From an uncultured Opitutia bacterium (lineage in GTDB: Bacteria > Verrucomicrobiota > Verrucomicrobiia > Opitutales > Opitutaceae): DNA of 64,000 bases. The position numbers were made by a program, and so were the translations under genes. The stretch lies in assembly GCA_903859715.1 (NCBI GenBank), contig CAIONS010000068.1:171195-235194 (forward strand), written 5' to 3'. The first letter of the stretch is position 1, and each line of letters opens with the position of its first letter. Of this stretch, positions 48,028-57,895 are shown in pieces. The notes below the pieces were generated by a model, which saw nothing but the letters and a program-made list of their open reading frames with translations, was not told where the DNA came from and searched no databases.

Positions 48028-48759
48028 TCAGGTATCCGAGCCGCCGGTCGCCCGGAGAAAGATTTCCTCGAGGCTCACGTTCGCCTCGCCGTTGGAGAAG
48101 CGCGCGGACACGTCGGCCAGCGTGCCGTCGGCGATCTTTTCGCCCTGCTTCAGGATCAGCACATGCGAGCAGACCTCTTCGAGCAGATGCAGCAGGTGCG
48201 AGCTCAGCACGATGGTGGCGCCGGCGTGGGCGCGCTTCAGGATGGAGTCCTTCATGCGGCGGATGCCGAGCGGGTCGAGGCCCGTGAGCGGTTCGTCGAA
48301 GAACATAACCTGTGGCGAGTGCAGGAGGCCGCAGGCGATCGCCAGCTTCTGCTTCATGCCGCGCGAGAGTTCGCCGGGCAGCTGGTCGGCCTTGTCGGCG
48401 ATTTCCAGTTCCACAAGCAGCGGCTCGGCCAGCGCCTCGTGGTCCTCGACGCCATAGATGCGGGCAACGAACGCCAGGTGCTGCCGCACGGTGAGATACT
48501 CGAACAGTCGTGGTTCATCGGGAAAAAAGGCCAGGGCGCGCTTGGCCGCGACCGGATCGGTCGTGATGTCGTGCCCGGCAATCCGGCAGGTGCCGGTGGT
48601 GGCGGGGATGATGCCGGCGAGGCAGCGGAGGCTGGTGGTCTTGCCGGCGCCATTGGGGCCGACGAGTCCGAGCACCTCGCCCGGGCCCACGGTGAACGAC
48701 AGATCGTGCACCGCGGTGAAGTTGCCGTAGCGCTTGGAGAGTCCGCTTACTTCAATCAT
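48028..48759 (-). CDS. ABC transporter ATP-binding protein
   Basis: GLVGPNGAGKTTSLRCLAG; LSRGMKQKLAIACGLLHSPQVMFFDEPLTGLDP. Confidence 0.96.
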   Translation of the reverse strand: MIEVSGLSKRYGNFTAVHDLSFTVGPGEVLGLVGPNGAGKTTSLRCLAGIIPATTGTCRIAGHDITTDPVAAKRALAFFPDEPRLFEYLTVRQHLAFVARIYGVEDHEALAEPLLVELEIADKADQLPGELSRGMKQKLAIACGLLHSPQVMFFDEPLTGLDPLGIRRMKDSILKRAHAGATIVLSSHLLHLLEEVCSHVLILKQGEKIADGTLADVSARFSNGEANVSLEEIFLRATGGSDT

Positions 48760-48852
48760 GAGGCCACGCTGGGGGCCGGTTTATCGGCCCGCAAGCTTGC
48801 GCAAAAACCGCGTAACCGGTCCGGACCCGTTGCGTCTTGGGTGCTGTTACCC

Positions 48853-49308
48853 ATGAAAAACCAAATCAAATTTATCCCCGTGCTGGCCTTTGCCGCCGTG
48901 GCCGCCGTTTCCTTCCTTCGCGCCGACGAGCCGCCGGCCACGCCGCCGCCCGCCGCCGCGCCGGGTGACAATGGCAACCGCCCGTCGCCCGCCCAGATGG
49001 CGGAGCACCGGCTGAAGTTCCTCACCGAGAAGCTCACGCTCACGGCCGCCGAGCAGACGCAAATCAAGGCGATCTGGGCCAACGACATGGTGCAGATGAA
49101 GGCGCTCCGCGCCGACACGTCGCTTTCCCATGAGGATATGCGCGCGAAGCGGATGGAGATCATGGCCGCTTCCCACACCCAGGTGCGCGCGGTGCTCACG
49201 CCCGCTCAGCAACAGATTTTTGACGCCCTCCCGCCCGAGCCCCGCGGCCATCGCGGTCCGCCTCCGGGCGACAAGCCGGCGGACGCCCCGGCGCCCCCGC
49301 AGCAGTAA
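48853..49308 (+). CDS. Spy/CpxP-like periplasmic protein
   Basis: Signal peptide; RLKFLTEKLTLTAAEQTQIKAIW; VLTPAQQQIFDAL. Confidence 0.85.
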   Translation: MKNQIKFIPVLAFAAVAAVSFLRADEPPATPPPAAAPGDNGNRPSPAQMAEHRLKFLTEKLTLTAAEQTQIKAIWANDMVQMKALRADTSLSHEDMRAKRMEIMAASHTQVRAVLTPAQQQIFDALPPEPRGHRGPPPGDKPADAPAPPQQ

Positions 49309-49333
49309 GACTTTGTCAGGGTTGGTTGTGTAG

Positions 49334-49367
49334 CCGCCGCGGCAGGGGTGTCGCGGCGGTTTTTTTG
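49334..49367 (+). terminator. Rho-independent terminator
   Basis: CCGCCGCG...CGCGGCGG followed by TTTTTTT. Confidence 0.85.
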
Positions 49368-49416
49368 TGCCCGGAGATTTCGCTTCGACTCCGCGTGTCC
49401 CGCTTCGCAGCGTGCG

Positions 49417-50664
49417 ATGATGGCGGAGCAAACACGCGTGGTGATCGTCGGGGGCGGGGCGGCGGGCTTTTTCGCGGCCATCGCCTGCGCGGAAAAACTC
49501 GGGGCCGCCGGCACGGTCACGCTGTATGAGGCCACGGCGCATCCGCTGGCCAAGGTGCGCGTCTCCGGCGGCGGGCGTTGCAACGTCACGCACGCCTGCT
49601 TCGAGCCGCGCGAACTCGTGAAGCGCTACCCGCGCGGCGGACGCGAGCTGCTCGGGGCGTTTCACCGGTGGCAGCCGCGCGACACGGTCGAGTGGTTTGC
49701 GGCGCGCGGGGTCGAGACGAAGACCGAGGAGGACGGCCGGATGTTTCCCGTGACGGATGACTCGGCGACGATCGTGGAATGCCTGACCCGCGCTGCGGCG
49801 GAGGCCGGCGTGACCGTGGTGACCAGCCTCGGGGTGCGGAAGGTGGAGCGGCTCGCCCGCGAGGGGGCCGCGCCAGATTTCTGGATCACGCTTACGGATG
49901 CCACGACCGTGCGCTGCAACCGGCTGCTGCTCGCGACCGGTGGCAACAAATCCTCCGCAGGACTCACGATCGCGGAGGCGCTCGGCCACACCATCGTGCC
50001 GCCGGTGCCGTCGCTGTTCACGTTTCACATCGACGACAAGCGGCTCGAGGGCCTGTCGGGCGTGTCGGTGGAAAACGCGGTGACGAGCGTGGCCGGCACG
50101 AAGCTGAAGGAGAGTGGCCCGCTGCTGATCACGCACTGGGGCCTCAGCGGCCCGGCGATTTTAAAACTGTCCGCGTGGGGCGCGCGCGAACTGGCGGAGC
50201 GGAACTACGAGTTCACCGTCGGGGTGAACTTCGCCCCGCCGCACACGCGCGACACGCTGGTCCGCGAGCTGAGCGGCGTGCGGGAGCAGAACCTGCGCAA
50301 GCAGATCGCCACCTGGAGTCCGTTCGCGATGCCGCAGCGGCTCTGGGAGCGGCTGGTCACTTCGTCGGGAATTACGCCCGCGACGCCGTGGGCGCAGGTC
50401 GGCAACGCCGCGCTTGCCACCCTCGCGGGGCAGGTCACGGCGGCGGAGTTCAAGGTCGTCGGGAAGAGCCTGTTCAAGGAGGAGTTCGTCACGTGCGGCG
50501 GCGTGCGGCTGGGCGAGGTGGATTTCAAGACGATGGAAAGCCGCGTGTGCCCCGGGCTGTATTTTGCCGGCGAAGTCCTCGACATCGACGGCATCACGGG
50601 CGGGTTTAATTTCCAGTCTGCGTGGACGACCGGCTGGCTGGCGGGACAGGCGCTGGGCGGCTGA
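49417..50664 (+). CDS. NAD(P)/FAD-dependent oxidoreductase, HI0933/BaiN-like
   Basis: VVIVGGGAAGFFAAIACAEKLG; KVRVSGGGRCNVTHA; LLATGGNKSS; ITGGFNFQSAWTTGWLAG. Confidence 0.93.
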   Translation: MMAEQTRVVIVGGGAAGFFAAIACAEKLGAAGTVTLYEATAHPLAKVRVSGGGRCNVTHACFEPRELVKRYPRGGRELLGAFHRWQPRDTVEWFAARGVETKTEEDGRMFPVTDDSATIVECLTRAAAEAGVTVVTSLGVRKVERLAREGAAPDFWITLTDATTVRCNRLLLATGGNKSSAGLTIAEALGHTIVPPVPSLFTFHIDDKRLEGLSGVSVENAVTSVAGTKLKESGPLLITHWGLSGPAILKLSAWGARELAERNYEFTVGVNFAPPHTRDTLVRELSGVREQNLRKQIATWSPFAMPQRLWERLVTSSGITPATPWAQVGNAALATLAGQVTAAEFKVVGKSLFKEEFVTCGGVRLGEVDFKTMESRVCPGLYFAGEVLDIDGITGGFNFQSAWTTGWLAGQALGG

Positions 50665-50675
50665 ATATCGCGGCG

Positions 50676-51623
50676 ATGACTTCCTACGGGCAACTGCTGC
50701 TCCTCATCCTGCCGGTCTTTGCGCTCATGGCGCTGGGCATGGGGCTGCGCCGGGTGGGCTGGCTCACGGCCGAGGCGGACACGAGCCTGCTGAAGGTCGT
50801 CGTGAACGTCCTCTATCCCTGCATCATTTTCGAGAACGTGCATGCGAACCCGGCGCTGCGCGATCCCGGCAACCTCGCGTGGGCGCCGCTGGTCGGGTTC
50901 GTGACGATGAGCGGCGGCATCGCCGTCTGTTATTATGCGGCGCGGCTGCTCGGCTTCACGGTGGGCACTGGCTTGCGCACGTTCGCGTTCTCGGCGGGCA
51001 TCTACAATTACAGCTACATCACCGTGCCGGTGATGACGGCGCTATTCGGGACCGGAAGTCTCGGCGTGCTGTTTGCGCACAACGTCGGGGCCGAGGCGGC
51101 CATCTGGATCGTGGGCATCATGGTCCTGACGGGGCGATCCTGGCGGGACGGCTGGCGCCAGCTGCTCAGTCCGCCAGTAGTGGCGCTGGTCGTTTCAGTG
51201 GCGGTCAATCTGACGGGGCTCGGTTCGCACCTGCCGGGGATGATCCTCGATGTGGTGCGGCCACTGTCAGCCTGCGCCATCCCCATGGGGCTGATTCTCA
51301 GCGGGGCCACGATGGCGGAGCATTTTTTCCAGCGGCCGCGCGAGTTGTTCCAGATGCGCACGTCGTTCGCCGCGGTGGGCCTGCGGCTTGGCGTGATGAC
51401 GGGGCTGTTACTGCTACTGGCGCGCTTCGGGCCGTTTTCTACCGATCTCAAGCATGTGATCATGGTGCAGGCGGCGATGCCCGCGGGATTTTTGCCGCTG
51501 GTGCTCGTGCGGCATCATGGCGGGCACCTGCTGACGGCGGTGCGCGTGGTGCTGGCGACGGTGGTGGCCAGCATCCTGTTGACGCCGCTCTGGCTGCGGC
51601 TTGGGCAGGTCTGGGTGGGATGA
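50676..51623 (+). CDS. AEC family (auxin efflux carrier-like) transporter
   Basis: FALMALGMGLRRVGWLT; LKVVVNVLYPCIIF; 10-TM pattern. Confidence 0.88.
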   Translation: MTSYGQLLLLILPVFALMALGMGLRRVGWLTAEADTSLLKVVVNVLYPCIIFENVHANPALRDPGNLAWAPLVGFVTMSGGIAVCYYAARLLGFTVGTGLRTFAFSAGIYNYSYITVPVMTALFGTGSLGVLFAHNVGAEAAIWIVGIMVLTGRSWRDGWRQLLSPPVVALVVSVAVNLTGLGSHLPGMILDVVRPLSACAIPMGLILSGATMAEHFFQRPRELFQMRTSFAAVGLRLGVMTGLLLLLARFGPFSTDLKHVIMVQAAMPAGFLPLVLVRHHGGHLLTAVRVVLATVVASILLTPLWLRLGQVWVG

Positions 51624-51705
51624 GAGTGGCAGCTCATGGAGTGATCCCGGGTTAGCGTTGTCTTCCACGGGGGCCGCGAATGGGATCGGGCGCTTTCCTC
51701 TCCCC

Positions 51706-53880
51706 ATGAAATCCGGCCTGCTCCCCAAGATTCACCGTGAAATCCGCTGCGGCGCGACGACCGCGCTCTACGTCCAGGATCCCGCCAGCGGCCGGCTTGG
51801 CCTGTGGCTGGTGCCGACGAGTCTCCGCCGCCGGCTGGCGCCGCGCCGGGAATTTCTCAGTGGCGTGGAGATCGACGGCACCCTCAGCCCGACATTTCAG
51901 GGTCCGCCAGCGTGGGCAGTAGAATCTCTCCTACAGCTGAAAACAAGGGAGGATGATGCCGTAGCGGCGTTCGGGCAGGGCCGCACGATGCGCAACGGCC
52001 CGACCGTCGAACGGATGAAGTTCACGGGCCAGCAGGTCGCCCGGGCGGGCGGCATCACGACCGTGCGGACGAGCTTCACCCATCCGGACGGCTGGCAGGC
52101 GCATCATGACCTGTGCTGGCGGCGGGGCGCGGGTTGGTTGGAGAGCAGTGTGACGGTGGAGAACACCTCGGCACAGCCGGTCACGCTGGAGTTTCTCGCG
52201 AGCTTCTCGATCGGCGGGCTGGCCGCATTTGCGAAAGACGACGCACCGGGTCGGCTGCGGCTGCACCGGTTCCGCAGCGTCTGGAGCATGGAGGGGCGGC
52301 TGGAAACGCGGGCTTTCGAAGACCTGCAGCTGGAACGCGCGTGGGCGGGTTCCGCCGTGCGCAACGAGCGGTTTGGTGCCGTGGGTTCGCTGCCGGTGAA
52401 CGGCTTTTTCCCCTTCATTGCGGTGGAGGACACGGGAGCCGGCGTGACGTGGGGTGCGCAGCTCGCGCACCCGGGCTCGTGGCAAATGGAGGCTTACCGG
52501 CGCGATGATCTTGCGGCGATTTCCGGCGGTCTGGCGGATCGTGAACTTGGCCATTGGATGAAAACCCTGGCGCCCGGGACTGGTTTCACCTCGCCGACGG
52601 CGACCTTGGCCTGCGTGGCCGGCGATCTTGATGACCTGTGCTCCGCCTTGACGGCGGCGCAGGAAATGCCGCTGGCGACTCTGCCGAAAAGCGAGGCCAC
52701 GTTGCCAGTGTTGTTCAACGAATGGGCGACAAGCTGGGGCAACCCGAGCCACGAGAACATGACCGCGCTCGCGCAGGCGCTGCGCGGCACCGGCATCAAG
52801 TATCTCGTGATGGACGCGGGCTGGTATAAACCGGTGGGCGGCGACTGGTCCACCGCGCAAGGCGACTGGCAGCCGAACGCCACCATGTACCCGCACGGCC
52901 TGCGCGCCACCGCGGACGCCATCCGCGCGTGCGAGTTGATCCCGGGCATCTGGTTTGAACTGGAAGTCATCGGCTCCGTCTCGCCGCTGTTTGCGCGCAC
53001 CGATCTGCTGCTGCACCGCGACGGCCGGGTCCTGACGGTCGGCAGCCGGCGGTTTCTCGACTTTCGCAAACCGGAAGTCATCGCGCATCTCACCGCCCGG
53101 GTCATCGACCTGTTGCAGGCGGGCAATTTCGGCTACCTCAAGGTGGACTATAACGACAGCCTCGGCCTCGGCGTGGATGGGGCGGAGTCGCTGGGCGAGG
53201 GATTGCGCCAGCATCTCGCGGGCGTGCAGGCCTTCTTCCGGAAACTCCGGACGGAGCTGCCCGACCTCGTCATTGAGAACTGTTCATCGGGCGGACACCG
53301 CCTCGAGCCGTCGATGATGGGCCTGACGGCGATGAGCAGCTTCTCGGATGCGCACGAGTGCCCGGAGATCCCGATCATCGCGGCCAACCTCCACCGGCTC
53401 ATGCTGCCGCGGCAAAGCCAGATCTGGGCGGTGCTGCGCGCGAAGGAAAGTCTGCAGCGCATCGTTTATCTCCTCGCCGGCGGATTCCTTGGCCGGCTGT
53501 GCCTGTCAGGGGATTTCCCCACGCTGCGGCCGGAGCAGCGGGCGCTCGTCGATCGCGCGATCGAACTCTACGCGCAGGCGGCGCCGGTGATCCGGCGCGG
53601 CCGTTCGCACCGCCATGGTCCCGAGGTCGCGGCTTACCGGCATGCGCAGGGCTGGCAGGTGGTGGTGCGCGCGGATGCCGATGGGAAAAAGCTGCTGGTG
53701 GTCGGGCACACCTTCGAAAATCCCGGCGTTAAAACCATCCGCGTGCCGCTGCCGCCGGGCCGCTGGCGCGTGGCGGGTGAACTGCACACCGACCGGCGTG
53801 GCGTGACGCTCGCGAAGGGCGAACTCCGCTGGCAGCCCGCAGGTGAGTGGTGCGCGAATGTGGTGCTGCTGACGCGCTGA
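51706..53880 (+). CDS. GH36-like alpha-galactosidase
   Basis: VLFNEWATSWGNPSHENM; LVMDAGWY; GIWFELEVI; GYLKVDYND; ENCSSGGHRLEPSM. Confidence 0.85.
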   Translation: MKSGLLPKIHREIRCGATTALYVQDPASGRLGLWLVPTSLRRRLAPRREFLSGVEIDGTLSPTFQGPPAWAVESLLQLKTREDDAVAAFGQGRTMRNGPTVERMKFTGQQVARAGGITTVRTSFTHPDGWQAHHDLCWRRGAGWLESSVTVENTSAQPVTLEFLASFSIGGLAAFAKDDAPGRLRLHRFRSVWSMEGRLETRAFEDLQLERAWAGSAVRNERFGAVGSLPVNGFFPFIAVEDTGAGVTWGAQLAHPGSWQMEAYRRDDLAAISGGLADRELGHWMKTLAPGTGFTSPTATLACVAGDLDDLCSALTAAQEMPLATLPKSEATLPVLFNEWATSWGNPSHENMTALAQALRGTGIKYLVMDAGWYKPVGGDWSTAQGDWQPNATMYPHGLRATADAIRACELIPGIWFELEVIGSVSPLFARTDLLLHRDGRVLTVGSRRFLDFRKPEVIAHLTARVIDLLQAGNFGYLKVDYNDSLGLGVDGAESLGEGLRQHLAGVQAFFRKLRTELPDLVIENCSSGGHRLEPSMMGLTAMSSFSDAHECPEIPIIAANLHRLMLPRQSQIWAVLRAKESLQRIVYLLAGGFLGRLCLSGDFPTLRPEQRALVDRAIELYAQAAPVIRRGRSHRHGPEVAAYRHAQGWQVVVRADADGKKLLVVGHTFENPGVKTIRVPLPPGRWRVAGELHTDRRGVTLAKGELRWQPAGEWCANVVLLTR

Positions 53881-53955
53881 GTTTCAATGGAGAGCGGGCG
53901 CCCTCGCCCGCTTCTGTCGAAACGCGACGGGGGCGCCGCGTCTCCATGGTCTTCC

Positions 53956-54984
53956 TCAGTCGTCCTTCTCCGGCGTCGCGGGCCTCATATCCATGTCGTT
54001 CGTGGCGAGGTTGCCCACGGCGCTGGGGATGTAACGGTGATTTTTCCGGCGGGTCTCCGGGTCTTCCAGCGCTGCGCACGGCGTGCCGAAGCGCGGCTGC
54101 GCGTAGGGCAGGTGCGTGTCGCCGCGCGCGAGGATGTGCGAGGCGCTGCTCATGAGCGTCACGGGATCCTGCTTCGGTGCGCCGGGTCCGGTGATCGGGC
54201 CCCATTGGGTGAACGAGCGCGCGTTGCAGTAGTGGCTCACGAAGGAGCGGCGGAAACGGTCGGGGGTGATGTTGGTCTTGCTGCGGTGCAGGACGTGGCC
54301 GTTGAAAAACACCACGTCGCCCGCTTTCGCCGGCACGAGGAGCTGCGGATAACGGTTGGCGACCGGGCTCAGCTGATTGCGTGAGTCGTCGGTGTCGCTG
54401 ACGTGCGCGACCTCCGGGACGCCGGGCAGCTGGCGGTCGCCGTACCACTGCTCGGCCTTGGGCGGCGGATACACGGGCTCGATCTGGCTGCCCGCGGCCA
54501 TCCACATCGCGCCGTTGTATTCATCGCAGTCGTCGATCGCGATCCACGCACCGCAGAGCGTGTCGGGATGCGTGGGAATATAGAATGTGTCCTGGTGCCA
54601 GCCCTGGCCGGGCGAGCCCGGCGGCTTGAGGAAGAGCATCGTTTGCAGGGCCAGGACATCGGGGCCGATGAGGGTCTCCAGCACGTCGAGCACCCGCGGA
54701 TGCAACAGGTAGCGTTCATGCAGCGGCACCTGGCGGTGCAACATGTGGATGCGCGCGACCAGCTGGGCTTTCTCCAGCGGCGGGAGATGGGCCGGCGGCA
54801 GCGGCAGGCGGTCGGCCTCGGGCGTGTCCGGGTGCTGCTGGGGCACGCGGCCCTGCATCAGGTCCTCGGTGTGCTCCCGCAGCTCCTGGATGTCGGCGGC
54901 CGGGACGAGGCCGGGGATGACCACATAGCCATCGCGGCGGAACCGGCGGTAGTCGTCGATGGAGACCTTGTAGGACGAGGACAT
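53956..54984 (-). CDS. Phytanoyl-CoA dioxygenase (PhyH) family protein
   Basis: RRFRRDGYVVIPGLVP; GWHQDTFYIPTHPDTLCGAWIAIDDCDEYNG; GDVVFFNGHVLHRSKTN. Confidence 0.92.
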   Translation of the reverse strand: MSSSYKVSIDDYRRFRRDGYVVIPGLVPAADIQELREHTEDLMQGRVPQQHPDTPEADRLPLPPAHLPPLEKAQLVARIHMLHRQVPLHERYLLHPRVLDVLETLIGPDVLALQTMLFLKPPGSPGQGWHQDTFYIPTHPDTLCGAWIAIDDCDEYNGAMWMAAGSQIEPVYPPPKAEQWYGDRQLPGVPEVAHVSDTDDSRNQLSPVANRYPQLLVPAKAGDVVFFNGHVLHRSKTNITPDRFRRSFVSHYCNARSFTQWGPITGPGAPKQDPVTLMSSASHILARGDTHLPYAQPRFGTPCAALEDPETRRKNHRYIPSAVGNLATNDMDMRPATPEKDD

Positions 54985-55098
54985 TCGCCGAGATTGGCGG
55001 CCGGGTTTGGCGGCGACCAGCTATTTTGGGAAAACCGCCCGGAGGGAGTGGCTGACCGCAAGCTCGCCACGGGCGCAGCGCGGGTTTTCGATGCGGGC

Positions 55099-56088
55099 AT
55101 GCACCTCCGCCAACTCGGCCGCAGCGACCTGAACGTCTCCGAGCTCTGCCTCGGCACCATGCAGTTTGGGTGGACGGCTGACGAAGCCGCGTCGTTCGCG
55201 GTCATGGACGCCTTCGCGCAGGCCGGCGGCAATTTCATCGACACGGCGGATATCTACACGACGTGGGGCCCCCTGGGCATCGCGGGCGGCGGCAAGTCGG
55301 AGGAAATCATCGGCCGCTGGATGAAGGCGCGCGGCAACCGCGACCGGATCGTGATCGCGACCAAGGTCCGCGGCCGGATGACCGAGGGTCCCGGCGGTGA
55401 AGGACTGGCGCGCGAGCGGGTCATCCGCTGCTGCGAGGATTCACTGCGCCGGCTGCAGACGGACACCATCGATCTTTACCAATGCCACTCGGCGGACCTG
55501 GCGGTCCCGATTGAGGAAACCCTCGGGGCGCTCGATGAACTCGTGCGGGCCGGCAAGGTGCGCGCCATCGGCGCTTCGAATTATCCCGCGTGGCGGCTGA
55601 TGGAGGCACTCGCGCAAAGCGAGAAACTTGGCTTCGCGCGGTTCAATTCCTACCAGCCCGAGTACTCGCTCATGGAGCGTTCGCTTTTCGAAATCGAGCC
55701 ACGTCCGCTCTGCCGGAATTACGGGCTCGGGGTGATTCCATATTCGCCGCTGGCGGGCGGGTTTCTCACGGGAAAATACCGCCGCGGCGCCAGCGTGGAG
55801 AGCGTCCGCGCGACCGACATCGGGAAAAAGTACGGCAACGACCAGGGCTTTGCGGTCATCGAGAAACTGGAGGAGATCGGCCGCGCTCACGGCAAGACGG
55901 TCGCGCAGACGGCGCTTGCGTGGCTGCTGACCAACCCGGTCGTGACGTCGGCAATCATCGGGGCGAACACACCCGCGCAGCTGACCGATTCCCTCGGCGT
56001 GGTTGGCTACCGGTTGAACGCGGCGGAAATGGCGGCGCTCCACGAGCTCACGCGCTACCCGATGAACTGGCGGGCGATTTGGGACTGA
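55099..56088 (+). CDS. Aldo/keto reductase
   Basis: RQLGRSDLNVSELCLGTMQFGW; NFIDTADIY; DLYQCHSAD; AIGASNYPAW. Confidence 0.93.
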   Translation: MHLRQLGRSDLNVSELCLGTMQFGWTADEAASFAVMDAFAQAGGNFIDTADIYTTWGPLGIAGGGKSEEIIGRWMKARGNRDRIVIATKVRGRMTEGPGGEGLARERVIRCCEDSLRRLQTDTIDLYQCHSADLAVPIEETLGALDELVRAGKVRAIGASNYPAWRLMEALAQSEKLGFARFNSYQPEYSLMERSLFEIEPRPLCRNYGLGVIPYSPLAGGFLTGKYRRGASVESVRATDIGKKYGNDQGFAVIEKLEEIGRAHGKTVAQTALAWLLTNPVVTSAIIGANTPAQLTDSLGVVGYRLNAAEMAALHELTRYPMNWRAIWD

Positions 56089-56121
56089 CGATGGTGGATC
56101 GCGGATACCGGATTTCTGAGA

Positions 56122-56198
56122 CCGGATAGTTCAGGCATCTTCAAGCGTGCGCGGGTGGAAGGGAAATCGCCCTACCTTCGAGTGTCTGAACTATCCGG
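56122..56198. repeat. Inverted repeat (ccggatagttcag / ctgaactatccgg, 13-bp perfect core)
   Basis: Between aldo/keto reductase and solute-binding protein genes. Confidence 0.7.
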
Positions 56199-56299
56199 TT
56201 TCCGGTCTCCGCAATCCGCAATTCAACAGTTGGCTCCCGGATGCGACTCGGCTTCGCTGCCGGCATGTTTGGTCCGCCCCGCCCCAACGTTTTTCCTGC

Positions 56300-57895
56300 A
56301 TGAAGCTCAAGCAGGTGGGGATTGTCGTGCTGGTGCTCGGCTACGCGGCGGCAGCGTGGCTGGTCTGGCGGCATTCGCACCGCGCAACCGGGACGGAACG
56401 CGTGACGATCCGGCTTTGCCACTGGCAGTTGGAAGGCACGGTGCGCGAGGGGCTGGTGGCGGTGGCGCGGCGTTATGAGCAGCTGCATCCGGAGGTGAAG
56501 ATCGAGCTCCTGGTCGTGCCCGAGAACATCTACCGGCAGTGGATGCGCACCCAACTGGTCGGCGGCACGGCGCCGGACCTCATCGAATACACGATGTATT
56601 GGGGCCGCATCGAGGAGCTGGCGCCGCGGTATTTCACGCCGATCTCGCGGGAGGTGGCGGAGCCGAATCCCTACAACCGCGGCACGCCGCTCGAGGGTGT
56701 GCCGTGGCGCGATACGTTCCTCGACGGCATGACCGGGCCGGACGGCTACAACACGCTGATGCGTGAATACTACGCGCCGACCATCGCGATGTTCACGATG
56801 CGGCTCTTCTACAACCGCACGCTGCTCCGCGAGATCACCGGCCGGGACGAGCCCCCGGCGACGTGGCGGGAATTTCTCGCGCTGCGCGACGCCGTGAACG
56901 CCTATGCGAAGCGGGATGGGCGCATGCTCTCGACCGTCATCAACTCGCGCGACAACAGCTGGTGGCTCGCGATCCCGCTGCTGCACGGGATGGGCAGCCA
57001 TTTTTCCCCGCAGCTGGACCACGACCACTCGCTAAGCCTGTCGTATTGGGAAATGTCCCTGGGCTGGCTGCGCGGCGAATGGTCGTTCCGGACGCCGGAG
57101 GTCGCGAACGGCCTCGCGGTGTTCCGGGAGATGGGCAACGCGAGCCAGCCGGGGTTTGTGCAGATGCGGCGGGACGCCGCCATGCTGGATTTCCTGCGCG
57201 GCCACGGACTCATGCTGTGCGCGGGCAGCTGGGATGCGAGCAGCCTGCGTCGCGAGGCGCCGTTCGAGGTCGGGGCGTTCCGCCTGCCGCTGCCGGACGC
57301 GAAGGATCCGGAGTTCGGGCCGATGATGCTGGGGCCGGTGTCCGACGGCTCGGTGCAGACCTCGACGCCGTTCTACCTCAACAAGGCCTCGGCCCATCCG
57401 GCCGAAGCGCTGGATTTCCTGCGGTTCCTCACGAGCGTCGAGGGCGACCAGATCTTCGTGGATGTGAGCCAGTGGCTGCCCGCGATCAAGCACGTGCGAC
57501 CGACGGATTTTTCCCAGCGGTTCATGCCGTTCTACGACGGCTACAACTGGGGCCCGAATTCCTATTTCAACGGCACCGGGACGGAGATGACCATGTTCTT
57601 CCTGCAGGAGATGCACCGGATGTTCGGGCCCAACGGCAGCGTGGCGGCGTTCCAGGACGAGATGGAGCGGCACGGGTCGGTCTACTCCGATCGCGACCTG
57701 CAGGCGCACCTGCGCGACTCGCGCGTGGCCTTCAACACCGACGACGTGACGGACACCGCGCGCCTGCGCGTGTCGGGCGAGACCGACCGGCTACCAGCCT
57801 CGCCGGCACTGCTCGAGGCAAAGTATTACCAAACGGCGCGGGAGATGGCGCGCGCCGTCCAACGCCGGCAGGCGGCCCAGGAGGCACATCCATGA
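56300..57895 (+). CDS. Extracellular solute-binding protein (ABC sugar family 1-like) with N-terminal membrane anchor, paralog A
   Basis: VTIRLCHWQLEGTVREGLVAVARRYEQLHPEVKIELLVVP; HPAEALDFLRFLTSVEGDQIF. Confidence 0.88.
   Translation: MKLKQVGIVVLVLGYAAAAWLVWRHSHRATGTERVTIRLCHWQLEGTVREGLVAVARRYEQLHPEVKIELLVVPENIYRQWMRTQLVGGTAPDLIEYTMYWGRIEELAPRYFTPISREVAEPNPYNRGTPLEGVPWRDTFLDGMTGPDGYNTLMREYYAPTIAMFTMRLFYNRTLLREITGRDEPPATWREFLALRDAVNAYAKRDGRMLSTVINSRDNSWWLAIPLLHGMGSHFSPQLDHDHSLSLSYWEMSLGWLRGEWSFRTPEVANGLAVFREMGNASQPGFVQMRRDAAMLDFLRGHGLMLCAGSWDASSLRREAPFEVGAFRLPLPDAKDPEFGPMMLGPVSDGSVQTSTPFYLNKASAHPAEALDFLRFLTSVEGDQIFVDVSQWLPAIKHVRPTDFSQRFMPFYDGYNWGPNSYFNGTGTEMTMFFLQEMHRMFGPNGSVAAFQDEMERHGSVYSDRDLQAHLRDSRVAFNTDDVTDTARLRVSGETDRLPASPALLEAKYYQTAREMARAVQRRQAAQEAHP

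Noticed and set aside
46580-48457. 625-aa plus-strand ORF
   Set aside because: Antisense to the ABC exporter and ATPase genes; low-complexity charged composition
53906-53955. Apparent composite repeat after the GH36 gene (gagagcgggcgccctcgcccgc)
   Set aside because: Short local palindrome only; no second copy found by eye, could be a simple terminator
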